Origin: an uncultured Clostridia bacterium
Lineage (GTDB): Bacteria; Bacillota; Clostridia; Oscillospirales; Acutalibacteraceae
DNA length: 15,320 nt
NCBI GenBank assembly: GCA_905236975.1
Contig: CAJOQU010000083.1
Span: forward strand, 1 to 15,320
Reading direction: 5' to 3'
Under the pieces are notes generated by a model that did no database searches, was not told where the DNA came from, and worked only from the letters and a program-made list of their open reading frames with translations. Numbering within the stretch: the stretch's first letter is position 1; every line of letters starts with the position of its first letter. The position numbers and the translations under genes were made by a program. Below, in pieces: positions 1-6,386 of the stretch.

Positions 1-527
1 ATGGATGTATCGTTAATTTGGGGGAATCCCTCATACCGCTCACAACTGTTCAAAATTTCAAACGTCATGCCGCCGCAGGGAAAAACCATTCCCTTTTCAA
101 GCGACTTGACCGTAAGGTTCGCTTTGGTCACGCTGTCATAAAAACGCTGTACCAGATCGGCCTCACCTTTTTCCAATCGATTCAGCCACTCAAGCGCAGG
201 AAAGGAGTATCGCAGTTCTTTGATCCGGATTTCCGCCGCTTTCCCATGCTCCAACAACCATAATAGCCCGCCGAAGTGATCGCTATGCGCATGGGTGATG
301 AACCACATATCCACCTCGCCGCCATGCCGCTTGATTTCCTCCAGCATATACAGAGCGTCTTCCTCTTCCGGGTGACCGCTATCGATCATCACAAGGCGGC
401 CTTCGGGCGTTTCGATCAAGTAAGACATCATCTGTGCGCCCGCGCGGTTGGCAAACTGAAAAAGACTGCCGCCCCCCAGCCCCACTTCCAGTTTGTTGAC
501 AACTCGGCGGTAATCAAAAAAGCTCAT
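1..527 (-). CDS. MBL-fold metallo-hydrolase, C-terminus off the window
   Basis: Read on the minus strand, an open frame starts with MSFFDYRRVVNKLEVG and stays open for about 175 codons to the window edge, so the C-terminal part is missing. About 80 residues in is THAHSDHFGG, the HxHxDH zinc/iron-binding signature of the metallo-beta-lactamase fold, preceded by the usual strand LVMIDSGH. Substrate cannot be told from this; such proteins include lactonases, phosphodiesterases, glyoxalases and RNases. The start at 527 is chosen because AGGAG (536-540) lies 8 bases upstream; the ATG three bases further up meets TGA after one sense codon. The ribosome binding site is separated from the probable native promoter (1700-1728) by the glycoside hydrolase cassette at 557-1688. 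Family assignment is firm, function is open. Confidence 0.85.
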   Translation of the reverse strand, partial: MSFFDYRRVVNKLEVGLGGGSLFQFANRAGAQMMSYLIETPEGRLVMIDSGHPEEEDALYMLEEIKRHGGEVDMWFITHAHSDHFGGLLWLLEHGKAAEIRIKELRYSFPALEWLNRLEKGEADLVQRFYDSVTKANLTVKSLEKGMVFPCGGMTFEILNSCERYEGFPQINDTS

Positions 528-544
528 TTCATTGTCTCCTTTTC

Positions 545-556
545 ATCATGATACCA
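545..556. repeat. Direct repeat, left copy (putative target duplication)
   Basis: ATCATGATACCA, identical to 1689-1700. It abuts the left terminal inverted repeat. Identity can be read as 14 bases (with TA), because the first two bases of the inverted repeat happen to match the TA that follows the right copy. Confidence 0.7.
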
Positions 557-571
557 TAGGCGATTGCGAAA
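557..571 (+). repeat. Terminal inverted repeat, left
   Basis: TAGGCGATTGCGAAA, the exact reverse complement of 1674-1688. This end has an additional inner copy: GCGATTGC (560-567) can pair with GCAATCGC (573-580) across a 5-base loop. The right end has no such partner, so the two ends are not equivalent. Confidence 0.7.
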
Positions 572-597
572 TGCAATCGCAATGAGGAATTATGTAA

Positions 598-625
598 ATT
601 ATGAATATGAACATTAAAAATTCAA
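598..625 (-). promoter_or_regulatory. Candidate outward promoter toward the MBL gene
   Basis: On the minus strand, TTGAAT (620-625) and CATAAT (598-603) are separated by 16 bases, pointing out of the cassette toward the MBL gene that starts at 527. The region is A+T-rich, so a chance match is quite possible. Confidence 0.25.
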
Positions 626-766
626 AATGATTTTATCACAAATTTCCTAATTCCTAACTTGCAGCCGTGCCCATTTGAACATACAAGAGAGCCAAAACAA
701 TTATTCTATTGCTTAAGTTTTTTGTCATATTTAAGTATTCTTTAAAGATAACAGCCCATTTCGCGG

Positions 767-1651
767 TTACAGCTCAAACTCTTTGAGCGGTTCGCCGAAT
801 ACGGGAAAATCGTTTTCCCATTTAAAGGGCTGAACACATAAAAAGCTTCCCGTCCAGCCGGTGCCGCTCACGGGATTTGCGTGGTAAACTATAACATCCT
901 GACCGTTCATTTTGCTAAAGCTGCAATGACCCGGACCGTGCAGACCGTTTGCCTTACTGAAAACCGGTTCAGGATGCTTTTCCCAATTTGCAGGATCAAG
1001 AAGATCGCCGCCCTTAAAGGTAAGTATTCCGAGACAATAGTCATCACAACGGCTTTCGCTGGCAGAATACACAATGTAGAGTATATCGTTTTTCTTTAAC
1101 GCGGCAGGTCCCTCAATAATCGGTGAACCGACACATTCCCAAGGCAGTTCAGCGTTTGCAATAGTGATTGGCTCATGCGCAAGTGTTACGGGATCCTTCA
1201 TCCTCGCAATGCTGAGTCCGTTATACGAAATAACGCTATACCATTCGCCGTCATGCTCAAAAACGGTCGCATCAATCGACCATTTGTTTTCAAGCCCCTT
1301 GAGCGGACCGCAAAAATCGTAATCACTGAACGCATCGGCGGTCTTTGAGCGCAGTACATATGTGCCGTGTATATTTGGCATTCCTGGTATAACGGGCGCT
1401 CCGTATATATACCAATGCCCGTCTATAAGATGCATTTCGGGAGCATACCAATCCCTCGGACAGCTTTCATCTGTGCATACATAAGCAGCTTTTTCCTCTG
1501 CCGTCTCTATTTCGGAAAGTGATGCGAATTTACGCACCATTACGCGGTCAACCGCGTTATAGCAGGAATAAAAATATCCGTCACCGCCCAGAACGATTAC
1601 CGGATCACGCGATTTTTTATTTACGTTCAAAACCGGATTACTGAATTTCAT
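767..1651 (-). CDS. Family 43 glycoside hydrolase (intracellular)
   Basis: A 294-residue five-bladed beta-propeller glycosidase, probably a beta-xylosidase or alpha-L-arabinofuranosidase acting on short plant-derived oligosaccharides. The three expected acidic residues are visible: D16 in RDPVIV (general base), D127 in SIDATV (pKa modulator) and E180 in IIEGP (general acid). GPGHCSF near residue 239 also fits the family. There is no signal peptide, so it should act in the cytoplasm on imported sugars. The start at 1651 has AAGGAG 8 bases upstream; an open extension 22 codons further up runs through the inverted repeat and the duplicated target sequence and has no ribosome binding site. The gene is the only passenger of the cassette at 557-1688 and appears lower in G+C than the housekeeping genes around it. 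No transporter or sugar regulator gene lies nearby. Exact substrate cannot be assigned. Confidence 0.85.
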   Translation of the reverse strand: MKFSNPVLNVNKKSRDPVIVLGGDGYFYSCYNAVDRVMVRKFASLSEIETAEEKAAYVCTDESCPRDWYAPEMHLIDGHWYIYGAPVIPGMPNIHGTYVLRSKTADAFSDYDFCGPLKGLENKWSIDATVFEHDGEWYSVISYNGLSIARMKDPVTLAHEPITIANAELPWECVGSPIIEGPAALKKNDILYIVYSASESRCDDYCLGILTFKGGDLLDPANWEKHPEPVFSKANGLHGPGHCSFSKMNGQDVIVYHANPVSGTGWTGSFLCVQPFKWENDFPVFGEPLKEFEL

Positions 1652-1673
1652 GTATTTTTCTCCTTCATATCTA

Positions 1674-1688
1674 TTTCGCAATCGCCTA
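1674..1688 (-). repeat. Terminal inverted repeat, right
   Basis: TTTCGCAATCGCCTA, the exact reverse complement of 557-571. It lies in the leader of the glycoside hydrolase, between the promoter at 1700-1728 and that gene's ribosome binding site. Confidence 0.7.
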
Positions 1689-1700
1689 ATCATGATACCA
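1689..1700. repeat. Direct repeat, right copy (putative target duplication)
   Basis: ATCATGATACCA, identical to 545-556, abutting the right inverted repeat. On the minus strand it lies at the expected transcription start of the promoter at 1700-1728. Confidence 0.7.
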
Positions 1701-1728
1701 TAATAAATGCAATTCACTTAAAATTCAA
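1700..1728 (-). promoter_or_regulatory. SigA-type promoter, now driving the GH43 gene
   Basis: On the minus strand TTGAAT (1723-1728) and TATTAT (1700-1705) are exactly 17 bases apart. The start site should fall about 7 bases beyond, inside the direct repeat. If the cassette and one repeat copy are removed, this promoter joins the MBL ribosome binding site with a leader of about 30 bases, so it probably belonged to the MBL gene originally. Confidence 0.65.
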
Positions 1729-1742
1729 GCTTTTTTCTTTTA

Positions 1743-1766
1743 TTTGCACGAATTCTACCGTGCAAA
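1743..1766. repeat. Inverted repeat upstream of the GH43/MBL promoter
   Basis: TTTGCACG (1743-1750) and CGTGCAAA (1759-1766) form a perfect 8-base palindrome around an 8-base centre. It lies 14 bases upstream of the -35 box of the promoter at 1700-1728 and has no adjoining T run on either strand, so it fits a regulator site better than a terminator. The regulator is unknown. No gene is seen between this site and cotJA at 1961. Confidence 0.4.
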
Positions 1767-1882
1767 CCCATAAGCGATTCCTCACTTCCCTCTCTCCCAA
1801 TCAAAAATTTTTCCCGCATCACTGCCTGGCCGCATACACTGATAATGGGTGGAAGAAGAACAGCTTTCACACAAAAATATCA

Positions 1883-1916
1883 TGCGGCCTTAAACCGCAA
1901 GTATCAGCCATACAAT
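1883..1916 (+). promoter_or_regulatory. Candidate SigE-type promoter of cotJABC
   Basis: CATACAAT (1909-1916) matches the -10 consensus of the mother-cell sigma factor SigE, and cotJ is SigE-dependent in Bacillus subtilis. The -35 region is not convincing. A small palindrome, TGCGG and CCGCA around 7 bases (1883-1899), occupies that place. The message would start about 1922 and carry AAGGAG at 1948-1953. Confidence 0.45.
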
Positions 1917-1960
1917 CGATTCCTTTTCGTTGGTTTGGCCGCGTGAAAAGGAGAAGAACA

Positions 1961-2158
1961 ATGGAAGAAAACAAATACACCGGCGACATGGAGCCCACCG
2001 ACCTTACGCCTTCTGCGGAATGGTTACCCGCCATCGTTTCGATCGATATGCAGGTTTTCGGAACTCCGTATGAGCCAGACAATGGTTTTAACCGCGGAAC
2101 CATCTTCCCGGCTTTGTACAAACCTTTCTTAGCGGGGGGAATGTCAAATGCAAAATAA
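1961..2158 (+). CDS. cotJA: Spore coat-associated protein CotJA
   Basis: A 65-residue protein, MEENKYTGDMEPTDLTP onward, with the proline-rich body typical of CotJA (SIDMQVFGTPYEPDNGFNRG, then IFPALYKPFLAGG). It belongs to the inner spore coat and acts with CotJB and CotJC. The start at 1961 follows AAGGAG by 7 bases; the open frame extends further up to 1760 but that part crosses the promoter region and lacks a ribosome binding site. The stop overlaps the cotJB start by 11 bases, so the two are probably translationally coupled. Expression is expected in the mother cell during sporulation. Identification rests on sequence resemblance and on the diagnostic A-B-C gene order. Confidence 0.9.
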   Translation: MEENKYTGDMEPTDLTPSAEWLPAIVSIDMQVFGTPYEPDNGFNRGTIFPALYKPFLAGGMSNAK

Positions 2159-2411
2159 AGCAGAATTAAAACGACGCATTGACGCCATAGACTTTGCCAT
2201 ATACGAATCCGTACTGTTTCTTGACACTCACCCGACCGATCACCGTGCCATGACGGCGTTTGAAAATTACAAGCGTCGCCGCGCCGAATTGATTCGAGAG
2301 TATGAATCCAAATTCGGGCCGTATATCAAACAGGTGGACGACGTCACACCCGGCAAAACCTGGGCCTGGATCAAACAACCATGGCCTTGGGAAAATAAAG
2401 GAGACGATTAA
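2148..2411 (+). CDS. cotJB: Spore coat protein CotJB
   Basis: An 87-residue protein with the CotJB pattern: a helical N-terminus (RIDAIDFAIYESVLFLDTHP), a basic helix (YKRRRAELIREYESKFGP), and the tryptophan-rich C-terminus TWAWIKQPWPWE. It is a coat component needed with CotJA for assembly of CotJC into the spore coat in Bacillus subtilis. A GGGGGGA stretch just upstream (2131-2140) serves as the ribosome binding site within the end of cotJA. Three bases separate its stop from the cotJC start. Confidence 0.92.
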   Translation: MQNKAELKRRIDAIDFAIYESVLFLDTHPTDHRAMTAFENYKRRRAELIREYESKFGPYIKQVDDVTPGKTWAWIKQPWPWENKGDD

Positions 2412-2414
2412 CTT

Positions 2415-3032
2415 ATGTGGCAATATAACAAAAAACTGCAATATCCGGTTAAAATCAGCAAACCCGACCCGCGCACGGCACAAATTATTATCAGCCAATT
2501 CGGCGGTCCCGATGGTGAGCTTTCTGCCTCCATGCGGTATTTGACCCAGCGTTACAACATGCCATACGACGAATTGAAAGGCTTGCTGACCGATATCGGC
2601 ACCGAAGAACTGGCACATATGGAAATGATCTGTGCCATTGTCTATCAGTTGACCAAAAACCTTTCTATCGAAGAAATCAAAAAGAGTGGATTTGACAAAT
2701 ACTATGTTGACCACACTTCAGCGGTTTATCCCATCGCGGCCTCCGGCCTGCCCTGGCGTGCGGAATACATTCAGGCCAAAGGAGACCCGATTTCCGATCT
2801 GCACGAAGATCTTGCCGCAGAACAAAAAGCACGCACCACCTATGATAATATTCTGCGGTTGATCGACAACCCCGAAGTGCGCGACCCCATCAAATTCCTG
2901 CGTCAGCGCGAAGTCGTGCATTATCAACGCTTTGGTGAAGGGCTGGAACGCACGAAACAACGCCTGAATGCACGCAATTTCTATGCCTGCAATCCCGCGT
3001 TTGACAAGAATTGCGGTATTGATATTGTATAA
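2415..3032 (+). CDS. cotJC: Manganese catalase CotJC, spore coat
   Basis: A 205-residue member of the dimanganese catalase family, which breaks hydrogen peroxide down to water and oxygen. The ferritin-like four-helix core shows the expected carboxylate and histidine ligands in GTEELAHMEMICAIVYQL and in the C-terminal helix REVVHYQRFGEGLE. CotJC is the spore-coat form; with CotJA and CotJB it should sit in the coat and protect the spore against peroxide. AAGGAG at 2398-2403 supports the start. It is the last gene of the cotJABC operon and is followed by the convergent hairpin at 3069-3104. Confidence 0.92.
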   Translation: MWQYNKKLQYPVKISKPDPRTAQIIISQFGGPDGELSASMRYLTQRYNMPYDELKGLLTDIGTEELAHMEMICAIVYQLTKNLSIEEIKKSGFDKYYVDHTSAVYPIAASGLPWRAEYIQAKGDPISDLHEDLAAEQKARTTYDNILRLIDNPEVRDPIKFLRQREVVHYQRFGEGLERTKQRLNARNFYACNPAFDKNCGIDIV

Positions 3033-3065
3033 CGGTTCCCGTTTTGGCGGTAACCGGCAACGCTG

Positions 3066-3104
3066 AAAAATCCCTCAAGAAGGCATGCGCCCTCTTGGGG
3101 GATT
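3066..3104 (-). terminator. Intrinsic terminator between converging units
   Basis: A 12-base stem, AATCCCTCAAGA (3069-3080) with TCTTGGGGGATT (3093-3104), one G-U pair. On the minus strand it is followed by TTTTT (3066-3070), fitting termination of the pgi unit. On the plus strand the hairpin follows cotJC but no T run comes after it. Confidence 0.75.
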
Positions 3105-3146
3105 CTCTGTATGCAGTTGTTTAAAATGGTGCGATTGCAAGCGATA

Positions 3147-3554
3147 TCAGCAGAACTCGGCAAAATCCGCAATCTTTGCGGGAAGATCTGCACGATCCGC
3201 TGAAATAGCAAAAACAAACTCTACATCCGGAATGGTGGAAACTCTTGCCAAAAAAGCGGCAAGCTCATCCAAATCAGCACCGCCGATCTTTAAAGTGGCG
3301 TCACCAAAAATATGGGTGACATCATGATTGCCCGCTTTAACGCCCGAAAGCATGCCGTAATACTCGCCATAATTAGCAATGGCAAGCTCCTGAATATCAA
3401 TCAGACGCGCTTTATGGGTTACGGAATAGGTCAGGGTATCGCCTCTCTCAATGCAAACAACATTGCCAAGGCTTGTGTTAGCCGCCTCGTTCACCATGTC
3501 TACCAATTTTTTGGTTTTGCCTGACCCTTTTTTTCCGACGATAAGTTTGATCAT
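3147..3554 (-). CDS. Small P-loop ATP-binding protein of unknown role
   Basis: A 135-residue protein opening with MIKLIVGKKGSGKTKKL, a clear Walker A motif (GKKGSGKT). A Walker B-like strand may be VEFVFAISAD near the C-terminus, although no acidic pair as in standard ATPases is obvious. It is too short for a full ATPase with oligomerisation domains. Similar clostridial proteins are often given misleading names such as PilT; nothing here supports a link to pili. The start at 3554 has AAGGAG 9 bases upstream. It lies 50 bases downstream of pgi on the same strand with no terminator between, so it is probably cotranscribed. Function is unknown. Confidence 0.8.
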   Translation of the reverse strand: MIKLIVGKKGSGKTKKLVDMVNEAANTSLGNVVCIERGDTLTYSVTHKARLIDIQELAIANYGEYYGMLSGVKAGNHDVTHIFGDATLKIGGADLDELAAFLARVSTIPDVEFVFAISADRADLPAKIADFAEFC

Positions 3555-3604
3555 TTGTACCAGCTCCTTTTATATTTCACTGCCTAAGGCAGTCGGTATC
3601 TCAT

Positions 3605-4948
3605 TTAGGCCTGCCCCAGTCTTTTTTCAAGCTCTGCCTTCTGTGCCTCATAACCGGGTTTGCCAAGCAGGGCAAACATATTCTTTTTATAACTTTCCAC
3701 ACCCGGTTGATCGAACGGATTGACGCCCAGCATATACCCCGAAATGGCACAAGCCTTTTCAAAGAAATAGATCAGGCGGCCGAGGTTTTCTTCATCCGGT
3801 TTTTCCACATGAATGACCAGATTCGGCACACCGCCGTCGGTATGTGCCAAAACCGTGCCTTCAAAAGCTTTTTGATTGATATAAGACAGTGGTTTTCCGG
3901 CTAAGAAGTTTAAGCCGTCGCCGTTCTGTTGTTCTTCTTCCACGGTAATATCCGCGTCACTGTGATCAAAAGCGACCACCGTTTCAAACATGATGCGGCT
4001 GCCGTCCTGAATAAACTGACCCATGGAGTGCAAATCGGTCGAGAAAATGACTGACGCCGGGAAAAGACCTTTATGATCTTTGCCCTCGCTTTCGCCGAAA
4101 AGCTGTTTGAACCATTCGGCCATCATGGTGAAACGCGGTTCATAGCTAACCAACAATTCTACCGATTTGCCTTTGCGGTAAAAGGCGTTGCGCAATGCCG
4201 CGTAAGCATAGCAATCATTCTTTGCCGGATCAGGATCGCAGTAATCCTCCGCCGCCGCGGCCGCCCCGGCCATCAGGCGATCAATGTCGATCCCCGCCGC
4301 CGCAATGGGCAAAAGCCCAACCGCCGTCAAAACCGAGAAACGACCGCCCACATCATCCGGAATGACAAAGCACTCGTAACCCTTTTCATCGGCCAGTTGT
4401 TTCAGCGTGCCGCGCGCGCGGTCGGTAGTACAGTAAATGCGGCTTGCGGCTTCTTTTTCGCCATATTGCTGTTCCAGATAGCTGCGCAGCACCCGGAAAG
4501 CCACCGCGGGTTCGGTGGTAGTGCCGGATTTCGAGATGATATTGACCGAAACCCGCTTGCCCTTACACAGCGCCATAATGTCATGCAGTGCGGCGCCGCT
4601 GATACTGTTGCCGGCAAAATAAATTTCGGGAGCATCGCCGCGCAGAGCGTTATAATGCTGACCCTTGATAAACTCAATGGCCGCGCGTGCGCCGAGGTAA
4701 GACCCGCCGATCCCGATGACTACCAGCACATCACTGTCCTGTCGGATTTTGGCTGCCGCCGCTTTAATGCGGGCAAACTCAGCCTTATCGTAATCGGTCG
4801 GCAGAGTAAGCCAGCCCAAAAAATCATTGCCGAGTCCGGCATGAGCGTGCAGCATTTCGTGCGCCGACGCCACTTGCGGGACAAGACCCTTTAAATCGTT
4901 TTCTTTGATAAATTCCCTTGCGTAAAAAGAATCAAATCGAATTGCCAT
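3605..4948 (-). CDS. pgi: Glucose-6-phosphate isomerase
   Basis: A 447-residue enzyme interconverting glucose 6-phosphate and fructose 6-phosphate in glycolysis and gluconeogenesis, of the shorter type found in Gram-positive bacteria. Visible features are [14 protein letters not shown] (from about residue 78), the phosphate-binding [10 protein letters not shown] (138-147), family signature 1 at [17 protein letters not shown] (198-214), a glutamate in GESEGKDH (285-292), H307 in TDLHSMGQ, and signature 2, [13 protein letters not shown] (411-423), with catalytic K422. The start at 4948 was chosen because the frame upstream of it overlaps the -10 box at 4979-4984 and so cannot be translated from that promoter. 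The ribosome binding site is weak (AGGG). First gene of a unit with the P-loop protein. Confidence 0.95.
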   Translation of the reverse strand: MAIRFDSFYAREFIKENDLKGLVPQVASAHEMLHAHAGLGNDFLGWLTLPTDYDKAEFARIKAAAAKIRQDSDVLVVIGIGGSYLGARAAIEFIKGQHYNALRGDAPEIYFAGNSISGAALHDIMALCKGKRVSVNIISKSGTTTEPAVAFRVLRSYLEQQYGEKEAASRIYCTTDRARGTLKQLADEKGYECFVIPDDVGGRFSVLTAVGLLPIAAAGIDIDRLMAGAAAAAEDYCDPDPAKNDCYAYAALRNAFYRKGKSVELLVSYEPRFTMMAEWFKQLFGESEGKDHKGLFPASVIFSTDLHSMGQFIQDGSRIMFETVVAFDHSDADITVEEEQQNGDGLNFLAGKPLSYINQKAFEGTVLAHTDGGVPNLVIHVEKPDEENLGRLIYFFEKACAISGYMLGVNPFDQPGVESYKKNMFALLGKPGYEAQKAELEKRLGQA

Positions 4949-4978
4949 GAAACAAACCCTACTTTTTATTTTTCTTTT

Positions 4979-5007
4979 ATTGTACAATAACTTACCACTT
5001 TTTTCAA
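4979..5007 (-). promoter_or_regulatory. SigA-type promoter of pgi
   Basis: On the minus strand TTGAAA (5002-5007) and TACAAT (4979-4984) are 17 bases apart. The start site is expected near 4972, giving a short leader before the pgi start at 4948. No clear terminator is seen between dacF (ending at 5095) and this promoter. Confidence 0.8.
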
Positions 5008-5094
5008 GAGCAAAACGAGATATTCATAAAAAGTTTTTCATAAAAGAGGCTTCTCCCCGTCAAAAGTCCGCCCGACAATAGAATCTCTTTACGG

Positions 5095-6312
5095 TTATAA
5101 TTGCAAAAAGCCCTTTAAAATTCGGCAGATGGTATAGCCCAAACTCAACCGTTCAGAATCCTCGGCCGAAACAATGGGAATCACGCCAAGCAGTTCGTCG
5201 CCGTTATAAAGTGCGACCTCGCCAACCCGATCGCCCCGACTTACAGGAGCCGCGACCGTTTCGTCCATTTTCACTGTGCGAACGATGTTATTCGCATCGC
5301 TTTTTGGCAGAAGAACCTCGAGCGTACCCTCCGCCTGGACAGAGATATTTTTATTTACGCCCTTTTCTACCGTAACGGTCAAATCCTCAGGCAGCTCAGC
5401 CTCTATGGCGGAAAAACTGTAGTTGGCAAAGCCGTAATCCAACAGTTTCTTCGCGCCGTTGAACCGATCATTGCTGGTATCCCCCGCCAGGATGACCGCC
5501 ACCAGTTGAAGGCCGTTCCGTTCGGCTGTGGCCGACAGGCAGTATTTTGCGACCGAGGTCGTGCCGGTCTTGAGCCCTGTGGCGCCCTCGTAAAAGCGCA
5601 CCAGTTTATTGGTATTGACCAGTTCGCTTTTTCCGTCGCGCAGGGTATCCATCCAAACGGTGGAATAATTTTTAATCAGATCATGCTGAATCAACGCGCT
5701 TGACATCACGGCCACATCATAAGCAGTCGTAACATGCCCGTCGGCGTCAAGCCCCGTGCAGTTTTCAAAATGGGTATTGGTCATGCCAAGTTCCTGTGCG
5801 CGGGCGTTCATTTGCGCCACAAAGCCCTCTTCGCTGCCCGCAATCAGCTCGCCAAGCGCCACGCAGGCGTCGTTTGCCGAGGCAATGACCGTGGCTTTGA
5901 GTAACTCATCGACCGTCATGGTCTCGCCGGGCTCCAGCCAAATTTGCGAACCGCCCATGCTGCAGGCATGTTCGCTTGCAGTCACCACCGTTTCAAGGTC
6001 AATGTCCCCCCGGTCGATGGCTTCCATGATCAATAAAAGCGACATAACCTTGGTAATGGAGGCAGGCGGCAGAGGTTGGTCGGCGTTGGCCTCGTACAGT
6101 ACCTTGCCGGTGACCGGCTCCATCAAAACCGCCGATTTGGCCTTGATATCAAGCGTTTGACCGATGGCGGCATTGGTAGCCGCCGTGTCAAGCGGAGCTT
6201 CATCTTCCGCAGTGATTTTGTACTCGCTTGAAACGGTCACCGCCGTTTCCGCTGTTACCGGAAAAACCGACAGCAAACACCATACCAGCAAAAAAGAAAG
6301 AAATTTTTTCAA
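5095..6312 (-). CDS. D-alanyl-D-alanine carboxypeptidase (S11 family, DacF-like)
   Basis: A 405-residue penicillin-binding protein that trims the terminal D-alanine from peptidoglycan stem peptides. The three catalytic motifs are present: SITK (S85 to K88), SAN (145-147) and KTG (248-250). The N-terminus is a signal peptide (KKFLSFLLVWCLLSVFPVTAE), and the C-terminal part is the PBP5-type beta domain ending in the short amphipathic tail RILKGFLQL, expected to hold the protein at the membrane. A TTG start at 6312 is preferred because GAGGGG lies 9 bases before it and the signal peptide then starts directly with LKK; an in-frame ATG at 6333 has no ribosome binding site. DacF-type enzymes often act in spore cortex formation, which would suit the sporulation genes in the window, but a vegetative role is equally possible. 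Confidence 0.9.
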   Translation of the reverse strand: MKKFLSFLLVWCLLSVFPVTAETAVTVSSEYKITAEDEAPLDTAATNAAIGQTLDIKAKSAVLMEPVTGKVLYEANADQPLPPASITKVMSLLLIMEAIDRGDIDLETVVTASEHACSMGGSQIWLEPGETMTVDELLKATVIASANDACVALGELIAGSEEGFVAQMNARAQELGMTNTHFENCTGLDADGHVTTAYDVAVMSSALIQHDLIKNYSTVWMDTLRDGKSELVNTNKLVRFYEGATGLKTGTTSVAKYCLSATAERNGLQLVAVILAGDTSNDRFNGAKKLLDYGFANYSFSAIEAELPEDLTVTVEKGVNKNISVQAEGTLEVLLPKSDANNIVRTVKMDETVAAPVSRGDRVGEVALYNGDELLGVIPIVSAEDSERLSLGYTICRILKGFLQL

Positions 6313-6386
6313 AACGGCACACCCCTCTATCATCGGGCGCGTTAATCTATCACGCCCCTACCAAAAGATATGCCGTTTATTTTCAT

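Larger units (their letters stand above)
557..1688 (-). mobile_element. Putative mobile insertion cassette carrying a GH43 gene, no transposase
   Basis: The segment begins with TAGGCGATTGCGAAA (557-571) and ends with its exact reverse complement (1674-1688). The 12 bases ATCATGATACCA lie immediately outside both ends (545-556 and 1689-1700). Nested perfect inverted repeats and abutting direct repeats are the layout of a transposed element with its target duplication. The only gene inside is a family 43 glycoside hydrolase. The 195 bases between that gene and the left end (572-766) are A+T-rich and hold no open frame resembling a transposase. Insertion sequence ends carrying only a passenger gene are known as mobile insertion cassettes (the IS231-derived examples of the Bacillus cereus group, which also make 10-12 bp duplications). 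That this one moves, and by which transposase, is inference. Confidence 0.6.

Noticed and set aside
559..766. Possible transposase remnant in the cassette's non-coding end
   Set aside because: All frames are short and A+T-rich, with no DDE or other transposase motif.
571..1713. Extension of the direct repeat by AAATGCAAT (570-578 region and 1705-1713)
   Set aside because: The match is offset by several bases and the left copy is explained by the local hairpin, so it is not counted as part of the duplication.
1760..1960. Open frame extending cotJA upstream by 67 codons
   Set aside because: It crosses the SigE-like promoter and lacks a ribosome binding site, while AAGGAG sits correctly before the ATG at 1961 and CotJA is about 65-80 residues.
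2166..2714. 182-residue open frame on the minus strand
   Set aside because: It is antisense to cotJB and cotJC and shows no recognisable motif.
3033..3056. Short inverted repeat CGGTT/AACCG after cotJC
   Set aside because: Only five pairs with no T run; the 12-pair hairpin just downstream is the better terminator.
4073..4894. 273-residue open frame on the plus strand
   Set aside because: It is antisense to the well-supported pgi gene, with an arginine- and histidine-rich composition typical of a shadow frame in G+C-rich sequence.
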